From Microthrixaceae bacterium (lineage in GTDB: Bacteria; Actinomycetota; Acidimicrobiia; Acidimicrobiales; Acidimicrobilacustridaceae), in assembly GCA_947449015.1 (NCBI GenBank), contig CANFQA010000006.1, positions 24,767 through 88,766 of the forward strand: a stretch of DNA of 64,000 bases, read 5' to 3'. A program made the position numbers and the translations under genes. The notes under the pieces were generated by a model that was not told the DNA's origin, did not search any database, and saw only the letters and a list, made by a program, of their open reading frames with translations. This document shows positions 1 through 8,301 of the stretch, piece after piece (position 1 is the first letter of the stretch; each line of letters starts with the position of its first letter).

Positions 1-696
1 ATGGATTGCCGCATCGGCCGCAGCAGCACCGAGCACCACCCGGAGAGGTTCGGTGTCGTCAGGTCCGCGTTCGCCCTCGGGCAGGCGCACGGTGAGCCTC
101 GGATTATCGGCCCTCACGGTTGCTGCCCCGACCAAGATGGCGTCGCTGTCAGCCCGGAGGCGATGGGCGTCGACACGTGCCGCTTCACCAGTGATCCACT
201 GCGAGGAACCATCGGGCGCTGCAGTGCGACCATCGAGGGTGGCGGCCAGTTTCAGCACCACAAACGGGCGGCCGGTGCGGCGGTGATGAAGGTACGCAGC
301 GAGTTGGGCCTCGACGGCCTCGGCACAGATGCCGACTTCCACCTCGATACCCGCAGCCCGGAGGCGCTCGAGGCCTTCGCCTGCGACCAAGGGGTCAGGA
401 TCGGCCACGGCCACAACAACCCGGGCCACTCCCGCGGCAATCACGGCATCAGCACAGGGGGCAGTGGCCCCATGATGCGAGCAAGGTTCGAGGGTGACAT
501 ACAAGGTGGAGCCGACTGCGGCTTGCCCAGCTGCGGCGAGAGCGACAACTTCGGCGTGTGCCCCGGCCCGACCATCGGTGGCACCGGTGAACCCGGGATG
601 CTCAGGCGAATCAGCAGGCACCACGACAGCGCCAACCCACGGCCGGGGGGCGACCCGACGGCGTGCGGCGGCAGCGGCCTCAATGGCCTGACCCAT
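1..696 (-). CDS. ribD: RibD, riboflavin deaminase/reductase (3' part off the left edge)
   Basis: Bifunctional pyrimidine deaminase and reductase of riboflavin synthesis, read on the minus strand from 696 and still open at base 1. The deaminase domain shows the zinc motif AHAEVVAL (around residue 44) and LEPCSHHGATAPCADA (around 68-83), that is H-A-E followed by P-C-x8-C. The reductase domain begins around residue 120 (RPFVVLKLAATLDGRTA) and includes the SQWITGEAARVDAHRLRA segment. ATG at 696 is the only ordinary start after the in-frame TGA at 741-739. However, family proteins normally carry an Asp-Glu pair a few residues before the conserved Met, and here that pair lies upstream of the ATG, so translation may start at ATC 726 (see findings). 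It follows moaB by 92 bases. Confidence 0.93.
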   Translation of the reverse strand, partial: MGQAIEAAAAARRRVAPRPWVGAVVVPADSPEHPGFTGATDGRAGAHAEVVALAAAGQAAVGSTLYVTLEPCSHHGATAPCADAVIAAGVARVVVAVADPDPLVAGEGLERLRAAGIEVEVGICAEAVEAQLAAYLHHRRTGRPFVVLKLAATLDGRTAAPDGSSQWITGEAARVDAHRLRADSDAILVGAATVRADNPRLTVRLPEGERGPDDTEPLRVVLGAAAADAAIH

Positions 697-732
697 ACGG
701 GCCTCGTCGATCGGGATGCTCGAGATGGTCTG

Positions 733-738
733 AAGGTA
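733..738 (-). promoter_or_regulatory. candidate -10 box for ribD
   Basis: TACCTT on the minus strand, followed by six bases and then an ATC codon in the ribD frame. The hexamer and spacing match the leaderless promoters elsewhere in this window. No convincing -35 is seen. Confidence 0.35.
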
Positions 739-788
739 TCAGCACCATGCGCCGAAGCTCCGGCCCGAGATCGCCGACGCCGATGCTC

Positions 789-1280
789 TTAGTCGCCGGC
801 GAGGAGTCTGATGGCGTGCGGGATCACATCGAGCACAGCCTCGAGGCATTCGATGGCGCCGCCAGTGGATCCGGGAGTGTTGATGATGAGTGCAGCCCCG
901 CGTGTTCCCGCCTGTCCTCGTGACAAACGCCCCAGGGGGTTCACAGCCCTCATGGCCTCGGCGAGGCCGGGGGCCTGACGATCCAGGATCACAACGGTGC
1001 CCTCGGGGGTGAGATCCCGGGGACCAAAGCCGGTGCCACCAGTGGTGATAACGAGCCCGTTGAATCCCATGGCCAGTTCGACCAAGGCCTCACCCACGGT
1101 CTCGCGACCATCGGCCACCACCCGGTGATCAGAAACAGTGAATCCAGCCTCAATCAGGCGTGCGACCAGCGCTGCTCCAGAACGGTCCTCACGGGTGCCG
1201 GCCACGACACCATCGGAAACGGTGAGCACCTTGGCAACCAAACCGGCTGAAGGCGTGGTGGTGGCGGCGTGGTCGGTCAT
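789..1280 (-). CDS. moaB: MoaB/MogA-family molybdopterin adenylyltransferase
   Basis: A 163-residue protein of the MoaB/Mog (MoCF) fold, which binds and adenylylates molybdopterin during molybdenum cofactor synthesis. The molybdopterin-binding signature TTGGTGFGPRDLTPEGT lies at about residues 79-95, and the second family motif (TPGSTGGAIECLEAVL) is near the C-terminus. Length is normal for the single-domain family. Its ATG overlaps the rsmB stop by four bases (ATGA), so it is probably translated together with rsmB. No other molybdenum cofactor gene is present in the window. MoaB and MogA cannot be told apart from the motif alone. Confidence 0.9.
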   Translation of the reverse strand: MTDHAATTTPSAGLVAKVLTVSDGVVAGTREDRSGAALVARLIEAGFTVSDHRVVADGRETVGEALVELAMGFNGLVITTGGTGFGPRDLTPEGTVVILDRQAPGLAEAMRAVNPLGRLSRGQAGTRGAALIINTPGSTGGAIECLEAVLDVIPHAIRLLAGD

Positions 1281-2518
1281 GACAAGGAGTTTGGCGCGTC
1301 AGACGGCCCGGGTACACGCAGACGCAGGATGTACATGCCGTCGGTATCGGCGCTTTGGGGCAGTAGCAACGCCCCACGACCCAGCGGCGTCCAGACACCG
1401 CCGGGAGCGGGTAGGGCTTCGATTTCGGGGAACTGTTCGCCGATCCACATATCAATGTCAAGAGACTCTGCACGAGAGAGCGTGCACACGCTGAAGATGA
1501 GTTCACCACCGGGTCGCAGCATCGTGATTGCGGATTCGATGAGACGCCGTTGCAGTGCGCCAAGCGCGTCAATATCGCCCGGCGTGATTCGCCAGCGGGC
1601 ATCGGGGCGCCGCCGAAGCGCACCGAGACCAGAGCAGGGCGCATCGAGCAGCACCTTGTCGAAGATGCCGGGACGAATCGGCAACGAGGTGCCGTCAGCG
1701 ACGAGCACCATGAATGAATCAGCACTCAGTTGCAATCGGCGCGCGTTTTCAACGACGAGTCCCACTCGGCCTGCACGCACATCAGAAGCCACGACTCTGG
1801 CCCCGGCCGCAGCGAGCGCGGTGGCTTTGCCTCCCGGTGCGGCACACATATCAAGGATGAGATCACCAATATCGACCCCGACAGCCTCGACGATCCATTG
1901 GGAACCAAGATCCTGCACGTAGCCGTCTTCACGAACGCTCGAGGTGGCTGCTGCATTCATGGCCTCAAGCGCTGCAAGCGCCGTTTCGGACCCGAGGTCC
2001 TCCGAGAGACGCTCGATGATCCAATCGGGTTGGCTGAGTCGCACCGCATCGGAGGGCCAAGTGACGGGCAACGAGGTGGCGACTTTGCGAAGAACTGCAT
2101 TGCAAAGACCGCTCAGACGACGCGGCGCAGCTTCGACAGTGGCACCCACCGCGGCATGCGCAGGTGTGGCGAGAAACGCGAGTTGGAATGCACCGATGCG
2201 AAGCCATGCCCGTGCAGTGACATCGATGCGTTCCGGATCAGGAAGGAAACGATCCACCAACCAGTCGCAGGATCGACACATTCGTGTTGTGCCGTAGACC
2301 AGCTCGGTGACAAATGCCCGATCGCGTTGATCCAGCGAGCTGCGCGAGAGCAATGTCGGGAGAATCAAGTTGGCATAGGCCCCTTCGGCATCGATACGCA
2401 CGAGCGCGTCGACCGCGAGCTGCCGAGCAGCCACACCAGGAGCGGATCGGCCTTTCGGACCGGATGACGCGTCAGTGCGCGGATCGGATCCGCGCTGGGG
2501 ACGACGTGGTTCGCTCAT
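1277..2518 (-). CDS. rsmB: RsmB-like 16S rRNA cytosine-5 methyltransferase
   Basis: A 413-residue fusion of an N-terminal NusB-like RNA-binding domain (about residues 30-165) with a class I SAM-dependent RNA m5C methyltransferase domain. The SAM site is LDMCAAPGGKATAL (about 225-238), the catalytic cysteine sits in LLDAPCSGLGALRRRPD, and the second conserved cysteine is in SVCTLSRAES, where the usual Thr before Cys is Val. The stretch between the two domains, where relatives carry an R-V-N segment, is about 45-50 residues shorter than in E. coli RsmB. It overlaps fmt and moaB by four bases each. Family assignment is firm; the exact target base is inferred. Confidence 0.92.
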   Translation of the reverse strand: MSEPRRPQRGSDPRTDASSGPKGRSAPGVAARQLAVDALVRIDAEGAYANLILPTLLSRSSLDQRDRAFVTELVYGTTRMCRSCDWLVDRFLPDPERIDVTARAWLRIGAFQLAFLATPAHAAVGATVEAAPRRLSGLCNAVLRKVATSLPVTWPSDAVRLSQPDWIIERLSEDLGSETALAALEAMNAAATSSVREDGYVQDLGSQWIVEAVGVDIGDLILDMCAAPGGKATALAAAGARVVASDVRAGRVGLVVENARRLQLSADSFMVLVADGTSLPIRPGIFDKVLLDAPCSGLGALRRRPDARWRITPGDIDALGALQRRLIESAITMLRPGGELIFSVCTLSRAESLDIDMWIGEQFPEIEALPAPGGVWTPLGRGALLLPQSADTDGMYILRLRVPGPSDAPNSLS

Positions 2519-3411
2519 TGGCCAAGCCGATCTTCAGTGGTGGGTTGCGCGCCATTACGCCATTCGGTCGCGGTCACCCGACCGCGACCTTCGATCTGGA
2601 CCTCGAGCAACTCCAGGGCGCCATCGGCCGTGCCCACGACAACGCCGTCAATGCAACCGGAGGTGAGATCGGTGCGCGGCAGTACCCGAGCCGACCACAC
2701 CTTCAGGCGGCGACCGCGGAAGGTGGTCCACGCCCCACCCAAACGAATAACTCGCGACATCACCTGTGCGCTGGCGTTCCAATCGAGTTCGAGTTCGCTG
2801 GGAGCGATCTTGGCGGCATGCAGCGGTTCGCCCATCTGCGGTTGCGGCTCGCCGAACTCATCAGTGAGGGCACGCAACACCATCGCGGTTCCAAGATCAA
2901 CGAGACGGGATCGCAATGTGTCGAGTGTGTCGTCTTCGGCGATATCAACCTCGACAACATCGAAGATGTCACCAGTGTCGAGCCCTTCAGCAACCTCCAT
3001 CAGGCAGACCCCAGTGCGCGAATCGCCCGCAAGTAGGGCCCGCTCCACCGGTGCCGCTCCTCGCCAGCGCGGCAGCAGCGAGAAGTGCAGATTGACCATA
3101 GGTACTCGCTCGAGCAGTGAGGTCGGAATGATGCGGCCGTAGGCCACGACCACGGCGAGATCAATGTCGAACTCCCGTAACTGCTCAAGATCCTCGGTGA
3201 CATGCAGGCCCCGCGCTACTGCGGCGGACTTCACTGGACTCGGCGAAAGTGCGCCACCGCGACCGCGTCGACGATCAGGGCGTGACACCACCACAGGAAT
3301 CTCGAACCCCGCGTCATGCAAAGCGACCAGCGTTGGCACTGCGACCTCAGGGGTGCCGAGGTACGCGATACGTCTGATGTTCGGGCCGGGACGGGCGATG
3401 GTAGAAGTCAA
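2515..3411 (-). CDS. fmt: methionyl-tRNA formyltransferase
   Basis: Transfers a formyl group from 10-formyl-tetrahydrofolate to initiator Met-tRNA. The 298-residue protein has the expected N-terminal formyltransferase domain, with the conserved FSLLPRWRGAAP loop (about residues 107-118) and MEVAEGLDTGDI, followed by the C-terminal tRNA-binding domain. A short N-terminal extension precedes the family start (RRIAYLGTPEVAVPTL). It lies five bases after def and overlaps rsmB by four bases, so def, fmt, rsmB and moaB form one unit. def and fmt act on the same formyl group. Confidence 0.96.
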   Translation of the reverse strand: MTSTIARPGPNIRRIAYLGTPEVAVPTLVALHDAGFEIPVVVSRPDRRRGRGGALSPSPVKSAAVARGLHVTEDLEQLREFDIDLAVVVAYGRIIPTSLLERVPMVNLHFSLLPRWRGAAPVERALLAGDSRTGVCLMEVAEGLDTGDIFDVVEVDIAEDDTLDTLRSRLVDLGTAMVLRALTDEFGEPQPQMGEPLHAAKIAPSELELDWNASAQVMSRVIRLGGAWTTFRGRRLKVWSARVLPRTDLTSGCIDGVVVGTADGALELLEVQIEGRGRVTATEWRNGAQPTTEDRLGQ

Positions 3412-3416
3412 CGCGT

Positions 3417-3956
3417 TCAGATGAGGCGGAGTCGGCCCGGAGCAATGTCAGGTTCGGGCGGAGCGAGGTGACGCATGCGCAGATCGCTCAACGCCCGCCG
3501 CGCTTCTTTGCGCTGCTCATCGGTGAGGTGCTCGATAAGCAGTACGCCATCGAGGTGATCGATCTCGTGCTGAAACACCCGACAGGCAAAATCATCGAGC
3601 TCGAGATCGAGCTCGTTGCCCTCCAGGTCGTACCCCTTCACGTGGATTTCCGCAGGTCGAACGATCTCCCAATGCAGACCAGGCACCGACAGGCAGCCCT
3701 CAACGAACTCAGCCTCTCCCCTGCTCTCAACGATGGTTGGGTTGATGATGACGCCGGGGTCATCATCATGATCGAACACGAAGAAACGCTTCTGCACCCC
3801 AACCTGCGGGGCGGCCAGACCAACCCCGGGAGCGTCGTACATCGTGACGAACATGTCGTCGACGAGCTTGACGAACGAGCCGTCGACACGGTCGACGTCG
3901 GACGCCCGCTGCTTGAGGACGGGATCACCAATGATGCGGATGACATGAGGAGCCAC
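3417..3956 (-). CDS. def: peptide deformylase
   Basis: Metal-dependent enzyme removing the formyl group from nascent N-terminal methionine. All three family motifs are intact in the 179-residue protein: GVGLAAPQVG (about residues 45-54), EGCLSVPG (metal-binding Cys) and QHEIDHLDG (HExxH, metal ligands and catalytic Glu). The start is GTG at 3956, with a TACCCT -10 box six bases upstream and no Shine-Dalgarno, suggesting a leaderless message. The divergent RsmC-like gene starts only 22 bases away. Confidence 0.97.
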   Translation of the reverse strand: MAPHVIRIIGDPVLKQRASDVDRVDGSFVKLVDDMFVTMYDAPGVGLAAPQVGVQKRFFVFDHDDDPGVIINPTIVESRGEAEFVEGCLSVPGLHWEIVRPAEIHVKGYDLEGNELDLELDDFACRVFQHEIDHLDGVLLIEHLTDEQRKEARRALSDLRMRHLAPPEPDIAPGRLRLI

Positions 3957-3962
3957 AACCCA

Positions 3963-3972
3963 AGGGTAGCGT
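3963..3972. promoter_or_regulatory. overlapping divergent -10 boxes (def and RsmC-like gene)
   Basis: On the plus strand TAGCGT (3967-3972) is six bases before the GTG at 3979. On the minus strand TACCCT (3968-3963) is six bases before the GTG at 3956. The two hexamers share the TA at 3967-3968, so the whole 22-base gap is filled by two back-to-back promoters. Confidence 0.6.
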
Positions 3973-3978
3973 CGAGAC

Positions 3979-4626
3979 GTGTCCGGCCGATCCTCCCACT
4001 ACTTCTCCCGGGATCCGCAGGTCTCTTCCCGCCGTCGACAGGTCGAGTTATCGCTGCCCGATTGTGATCTGCGGCTCACCACCGATGCCGGCGTGTTTTC
4101 CGCGGAACGGGTTGATGCCGGCACTCGCCTGCTGCTTCAGGAAGGTCCCCTCCCTACGCCCGAGATGCGAACTCTCTGCGATGTCGGATGCGGATATGGA
4201 CCCATTGCCCTCACGCTGGCCCATCGGGCGCCAACCGCCGCGGTCTGGGCGGTCGATGTCAACGAACGCGCCGTTGGACTGTGCGAAGAGAACGCCGCGG
4301 CCAACAGCCTCGACAACATCCGTCCGGTTGTCGTGGACGCCGATGGTTCGCCGGTGGCCGGAGCTCCAGACAACATGGGTGACCTTCCCGCGGTTCGGTT
4401 CGACGGAATCTGGTCGAACCCGCCCATCCGGATCGGCAAGCCAGCACTTCACGCTCTGCTCACTACTTGGCTCGACCGACTCTCTCCCGACGGTCACGCG
4501 TGGCTTGTCGTACAGCGACATCTGGGAGCGGACTCACTCGCGGACTGGCTCCAGCAACAGGGTTGGGCCACAGAGCGACTCATGTCACGAGCCGGCTACC
4601 GGCTCCTGGAGGTGGCCCCACGATGA
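3979..4626 (+). CDS. RsmC-like class I SAM methyltransferase
   Basis: A 215-residue methyltransferase resembling the catalytic half of RsmC/RlmG (guanine-N2 methyltransferases of rRNA). Motif I is LCDVGCGYGPIALTLA (about residues 66-81) and the catalytic motif is SNPPIRIGK (about 147-155), the N-P-P-[IF]-R type typical of the RsmC group. It lacks the extra N-terminal domain of E. coli RsmC, so the target base is uncertain. GTG start at 3979 is supported by the TAGCGT box six bases upstream and by VFSAERVDAGT, which relatives have just before motif I. It overlaps the next gene by four bases, so the two RNA methyltransferases form an operon. Confidence 0.85.
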   Translation: MSGRSSHYFSRDPQVSSRRRQVELSLPDCDLRLTTDAGVFSAERVDAGTRLLLQEGPLPTPEMRTLCDVGCGYGPIALTLAHRAPTAAVWAVDVNERAVGLCEENAAANSLDNIRPVVVDADGSPVAGAPDNMGDLPAVRFDGIWSNPPIRIGKPALHALLTTWLDRLSPDGHAWLVVQRHLGADSLADWLQQQGWATERLMSRAGYRLLEVAPR

Positions 4627-5153
4627 CCAGATCACTCGGCGGAACCGAACTCAAGCGTCTGCACCGCGACTGGAGGCGGCGCAATGAGACCCGTCTCGCC
4701 CTCTTCCTTGATGGTGTGCAGAACCCGTTCAACGTTGGTGCGATCATGCGCACCGCCGCTGCATATTCGGTGGAACACATCTGGATGGTCGGAGGACCTT
4801 CACCTGATGACACGAAGGTCAACAAGACCGCGCTCGGATCGCAAAAGTTCCTGACCTGGACCGCCTGCGAAACCTCAGCTGACGCGATCAGCGACATCCG
4901 CTCAAAGGGTTATCGCATCATCGGTGTGGAACTGGCCGAGGGGGCACTTCCGCTCCACGAGCTCGATCTCAGCGGCGACATCTGCTTGGCGCTGGGCCAT
5001 GAGGATCGTGGCCTCTCCAAGGACCTGCTGGCCGATAACGATGGGCTCGGATACATCCCCCAGCTGGGACGGATCGGTTCACTCAATGTCGGCACTGCTG
5101 CAGCCATCGCCTGTTACGAAACTCGCCGTACCGGGTGGACTGCCCAGCGTTAG
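4623..5153 (+). CDS. TrmH/SpoU-family RNA 2'-O-methyltransferase
   Basis: A 177-residue SPOUT methyltransferase with all three SpoU motifs: NPFNVGAIMRTAAA (residues about 35-48, containing the catalytic Arg), LALGHEDRGLS (SAM-binding knot) and IPQLGRIGSLNVGTAAAIA (C-terminal knot). The protein is a bare catalytic domain with little N-terminal extension, like TrmH/TrmL-type enzymes; whether it acts on tRNA or rRNA cannot be told. ATG at 4623 overlaps the preceding stop as ATGA. It converges with priA, 24 bases separating the two stop codons. Confidence 0.88.
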   Translation: MTRSLGGTELKRLHRDWRRRNETRLALFLDGVQNPFNVGAIMRTAAAYSVEHIWMVGGPSPDDTKVNKTALGSQKFLTWTACETSADAISDIRSKGYRIIGVELAEGALPLHELDLSGDICLALGHEDRGLSKDLLADNDGLGYIPQLGRIGSLNVGTAAAIACYETRRTGWTAQR

Positions 5154-5177
5154 ACCCGCAGCGTTCGACCAGCAGCT

Positions 5178-7034
5178 TTAGACGCGCAGGGGGTCCATCT
5201 CGATGCGGAGCCGACCAGCAGGACGGGGAACTGAGGCGATCACATCGCATAACGTCTGATGATCATCTGCCCGCAGTAACCATCGGCCATCGGAAGGTCC
5301 GAGCACCTCGATCGCCGATTGCGTGCCCAGCGCCGCGATCCATGCTGGCGCCGATACGCCGGAGACTGCAGCCATCGCGCGATAGGGCGGCAGACGCAAC
5401 ATTTTTCGGCGTTCATCGTCTGAGGCCGCCAGTCGGGATGGGTCGGCATGAAGCGCAGACTGCACGACCTCATGATCCGGAAGTCGGGTCTGGATGAGCA
5501 AACGCCCACCGCGCTCGCGCGCTCCGAGCAGTCGTGCCGCCCTGACCAACAGCGCAAGCGCCTCCTCGGACGCGCGGTATCGAGCAGCGAGCAGTTCCTG
5601 ATCGAAGTCAAGGAAGGCGACAACCGCGGCTTCGTTGATCTGATGCAACGCCGCTTCGGTGCCGATGATCACACGGGCGCCAGTTCCGCCGAGCGACAGA
5701 TCAGAGTCGCCGGTGAGATCGGAAACTGGTTCGCGGACCAGCGCTTCGAGTTCTTCGCGAACTCGGGTCACACCGGCTCGCAGATTGCGCATCTTCGTAG
5801 TTCCACAGTTCGTGCAGATAAGCGGTCGAACCGAGGCGCAACTCCCGCACACGAGAACACCCTCGTCGCTCTGTGTCACCGATGCCTGACAGCGCTCACA
5901 GGTAGCCAGCGCACCGCATCCGGCGCAGCCAAGCAATCGTGAGCGCCCTTTGCGATTGAGGATGCAGACCACCCGACCCTCACCGCGCAGCGCGGCAACA
6001 AACTTTTCGCTGAAGAGGCCCTCTCCTGGTGGGGCGTCACGGCGATCGACAACATCGACCATGGGCCAACCGCTGCGCTCGGCGGCTCTTGAAGGAACCA
6101 ATACGGGGCCGAGTTGGCGGGCCTCTGACGATGGCATCGGCGACACCAGCACACAGGGCGCCCCGGCGCGGCGAGCACGCTCAATGGCGACATCGCGTGC
6201 ATGCCATGTCGGGGCCTGCTCCTGTTGCAGCGACTCATCGTGTTCATCGAGAACCACAACGGTTGCCACCTCCGCAATGGGAGCCCACGCGGCCGCCCGT
6301 GTGCCGAAGACGCACACCGACCCGGCCCTCGCCCCGGCCCAGTCATCAGGCAACAGTGCCACCTCAACACCGGCGCGACGCATTCGCATCGAGAGTCGCC
6401 TCATCGTTGCCGCCGATGGTCCGATGACGAGAAGAGGACCTCGTGCAGCAGCGCTCACGAGCAGTGGATGAACATCGCTGGTTGGTGGCAATCGGATTGT
6501 GGAAACCGGGAGATTGAACGCCTCTCGGGCGAGTCCAGTCAGCTCATCAGATGCAACGGTGACCGGCACTGGTGCCGGCCGAACGTCTCGCCGGGGCACT
6601 GCCCGGACCACTCGTGGTGGTGAGGCGGTTCGTAACACAGTGGCGGTACGACCAGCCCACCGCCATGCGGCCCACTGTGCAAGTTCGAGCACGGAAGATG
6701 GTGGACCCCAGCCTGAGACACCAGCGATCGATTGGAGGGTGAGCGAGGGATCTGGATCGACATCAACCTCGACAATCCAACCTCCCACCCGGCGACCATG
6801 GAGCGGAATACGAACCATCGTGCCGACGCGTATCTGATCGCAAAGTGAGGCCGGAACCGTGTAGTCAAAGAGTCGATCAATGGCTGGCTGATCAGGGCGC
6901 ACCCGCACGACTAATTCCGTCACTGCAGCGCGCGGAATTGATTCTGTGCTCGACGAACGGGGACGCGCAGCATTGACCGGAACGACCGGATCGTCCCCGA
7001 AATCAAACGCCGATTGTTCAGGACGGGCGGGCAC
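5178..7034 (-). CDS. priA: PriA-like primosomal protein N' without helicase motifs
   Basis: A 618-residue homologue of the replication-restart protein PriA. The N-terminal DNA-binding domain is recognisable (VRVRPDQPAIDRLFDYTVP, about residues 43-61). The cysteine-rich zinc region contains eight cysteines in four pairs (CAGCG, CERC, CGSC, CTNC, about residues 372-415). The expected Walker A GKT is absent (LLVIGPSAATMRR stands in its place) and the DEAH position reads VVVLDEHDES. Loss of the ATPase motifs is known for actinobacterial PriA, so it is probably a DNA-binding loader without helicase activity. GTG start, preceded by a GGAAGG Shine-Dalgarno ten bases upstream. It follows metK by 27 bases. 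Confidence 0.9.
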   Translation of the reverse strand: MPARPEQSAFDFGDDPVVPVNAARPRSSSTESIPRAAVTELVVRVRPDQPAIDRLFDYTVPASLCDQIRVGTMVRIPLHGRRVGGWIVEVDVDPDPSLTLQSIAGVSGWGPPSSVLELAQWAAWRWAGRTATVLRTASPPRVVRAVPRRDVRPAPVPVTVASDELTGLAREAFNLPVSTIRLPPTSDVHPLLVSAAARGPLLVIGPSAATMRRLSMRMRRAGVEVALLPDDWAGARAGSVCVFGTRAAAWAPIAEVATVVVLDEHDESLQQEQAPTWHARDVAIERARRAGAPCVLVSPMPSSEARQLGPVLVPSRAAERSGWPMVDVVDRRDAPPGEGLFSEKFVAALRGEGRVVCILNRKGRSRLLGCAGCGALATCERCQASVTQSDEGVLVCGSCASVRPLICTNCGTTKMRNLRAGVTRVREELEALVREPVSDLTGDSDLSLGGTGARVIIGTEAALHQINEAAVVAFLDFDQELLAARYRASEEALALLVRAARLLGARERGGRLLIQTRLPDHEVVQSALHADPSRLAASDDERRKMLRLPPYRAMAAVSGVSAPAWIAALGTQSAIEVLGPSDGRWLLRADDHQTLCDVIASVPRPAGRLRIEMDPLRV

Positions 7035-7061
7035 CGATGCGCCGCCTTCCGCCGATGATCC

Positions 7062-8255
7062 TTAGAGGCCGAGCTCGGACTTGAGGTCGCCGACCCGATC
7101 GGTGCGCTCCCAAGTGAATCCAGGACCGGTGCGACCGAAGTGACCATAGGCCGCGGTTGCTTTGTAGATCGGCTGACGAAGTTCGAGGTCGCGGATGATG
7201 GCGGCGGGACGCAAATCGAACACGTTGCGCACCGCGGTAGCGATGGCATCAGGATCGACATGGGCGGTTCCGAAGGTCTCAACCATGATCGAAACGGGGT
7301 GCGCAACACCAATGGCATAGGCAACCTGCACCTCGCAGCGCTCCGCGGCACCGGCTGCGACCACGTTCTTTGCGACCCATCGAGCGGCGTACGCAGCCGA
7401 ACGGTCAACCTTCGATGGATCCTTGCCCGAAAATGCGCCGCCACCGTGACGAGCCATGCCGCCATAGGTGTCAACGATGATCTTTCGACCAGTGAGACCT
7501 GCGTCGCCCACCGGACCACCGATCACAAAACGACCTGTCGGATTAACGAGCACCTCGAAATCGTCATCGGCGAACTGAGCGGGAACAACTGGACGGATCA
7601 CATGTTCGATGAGATCGGGGCGGATGTCGTCGTCACGATCGATGCCATCGTTGTGCTGTGTGGAAATGAGGACGGTACGAAGTCGAACCGGACGACCATC
7701 GACGTAATCGAAGGTGACCTGGGTCTTGCCGTCGGGACGCAAATACGGAACTGTTCCGGCCTTGCGGACCTCGGCGAGACGTTCCGCCATTCGGTGTGCC
7801 AGTTGGATTGGCAACGGCATGAGCACGTCAGTCTCGGTGCAGGCGTAGCCGAACATCATTCCCTGATCGCCCGCGCCCTGCTTGTTGAGGATGTCCTCAC
7901 CTGAGGTGCCGGAACGAACTTCTTCGGAATCGTCGACGCCCTGTGCGATGTCCTTCGACTGTGCGTCGAGCGACACCATGACACCAACCGTCTCACCGTC
8001 GTATCCGTAGGACTCGCGGTCGTAGCCGATGCCCTTGATGGTCTCGCGCACGATGCCGGGAATATCGACCCAACCAGTGGTGGTGATCTCACCAGCAACA
8101 ACAGCAAGACCGGTGGTGACGAGGGTCTCGCACGCAACCCGACTCATTGGATCCTGCGCCAGCATGGCATCGAGGATGGCGTCGGAGATCTGGTCGGCGA
8201 CCTTGTCGGGATGACCCTCTGTCACCGATTCCGAGGTGAATGTCCAACTGCTCAC
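7062..8255 (-). CDS. metK: S-adenosylmethionine synthetase
   Basis: Makes SAM from methionine and ATP. The 397-residue protein has [20 protein letters not shown] at the N-terminus (catalytic His), [12 protein letters not shown] (about residues 130-141) and [16 protein letters not shown] (about 280-295, the glycine-rich phosphate site). GTG start at 8255 is fixed by AAGGAG six bases upstream, one of the clearer Shine-Dalgarno sequences here. The gap to coaBC is 46 bases, too short for a SAM riboswitch. It supplies the cofactor for the several methyltransferases nearby. Confidence 0.98.
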   Translation of the reverse strand: MSSWTFTSESVTEGHPDKVADQISDAILDAMLAQDPMSRVACETLVTTGLAVVAGEITTTGWVDIPGIVRETIKGIGYDRESYGYDGETVGVMVSLDAQSKDIAQGVDDSEEVRSGTSGEDILNKQGAGDQGMMFGYACTETDVLMPLPIQLAHRMAERLAEVRKAGTVPYLRPDGKTQVTFDYVDGRPVRLRTVLISTQHNDGIDRDDDIRPDLIEHVIRPVVPAQFADDDFEVLVNPTGRFVIGGPVGDAGLTGRKIIVDTYGGMARHGGGAFSGKDPSKVDRSAAYAARWVAKNVVAAGAAERCEVQVAYAIGVAHPVSIMVETFGTAHVDPDAIATAVRNVFDLRPAAIIRDLELRQPIYKATAAYGHFGRTGPGFTWERTDRVGDLKSELGL

Positions 8256-8301
8256 TGGAGGCTCCTTGTCGCCTTGTCAGGCATGCTTGTTCGAGGGTTC
8301 G

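Noticed and set aside
1..792. 263-codon open frame on the plus strand at the left edge
   Set aside because: It is the mirror of ribD. The minus strand carries all RibD motifs (AHAEVVAL, LEPCSHHGATAPC) in a frame that stays open across the same bases.
8256..8301. possible SAM riboswitch before metK
   Set aside because: Only 46 bases separate coaBC and metK and no conserved riboswitch core fits; a plain AAGGAG is present.
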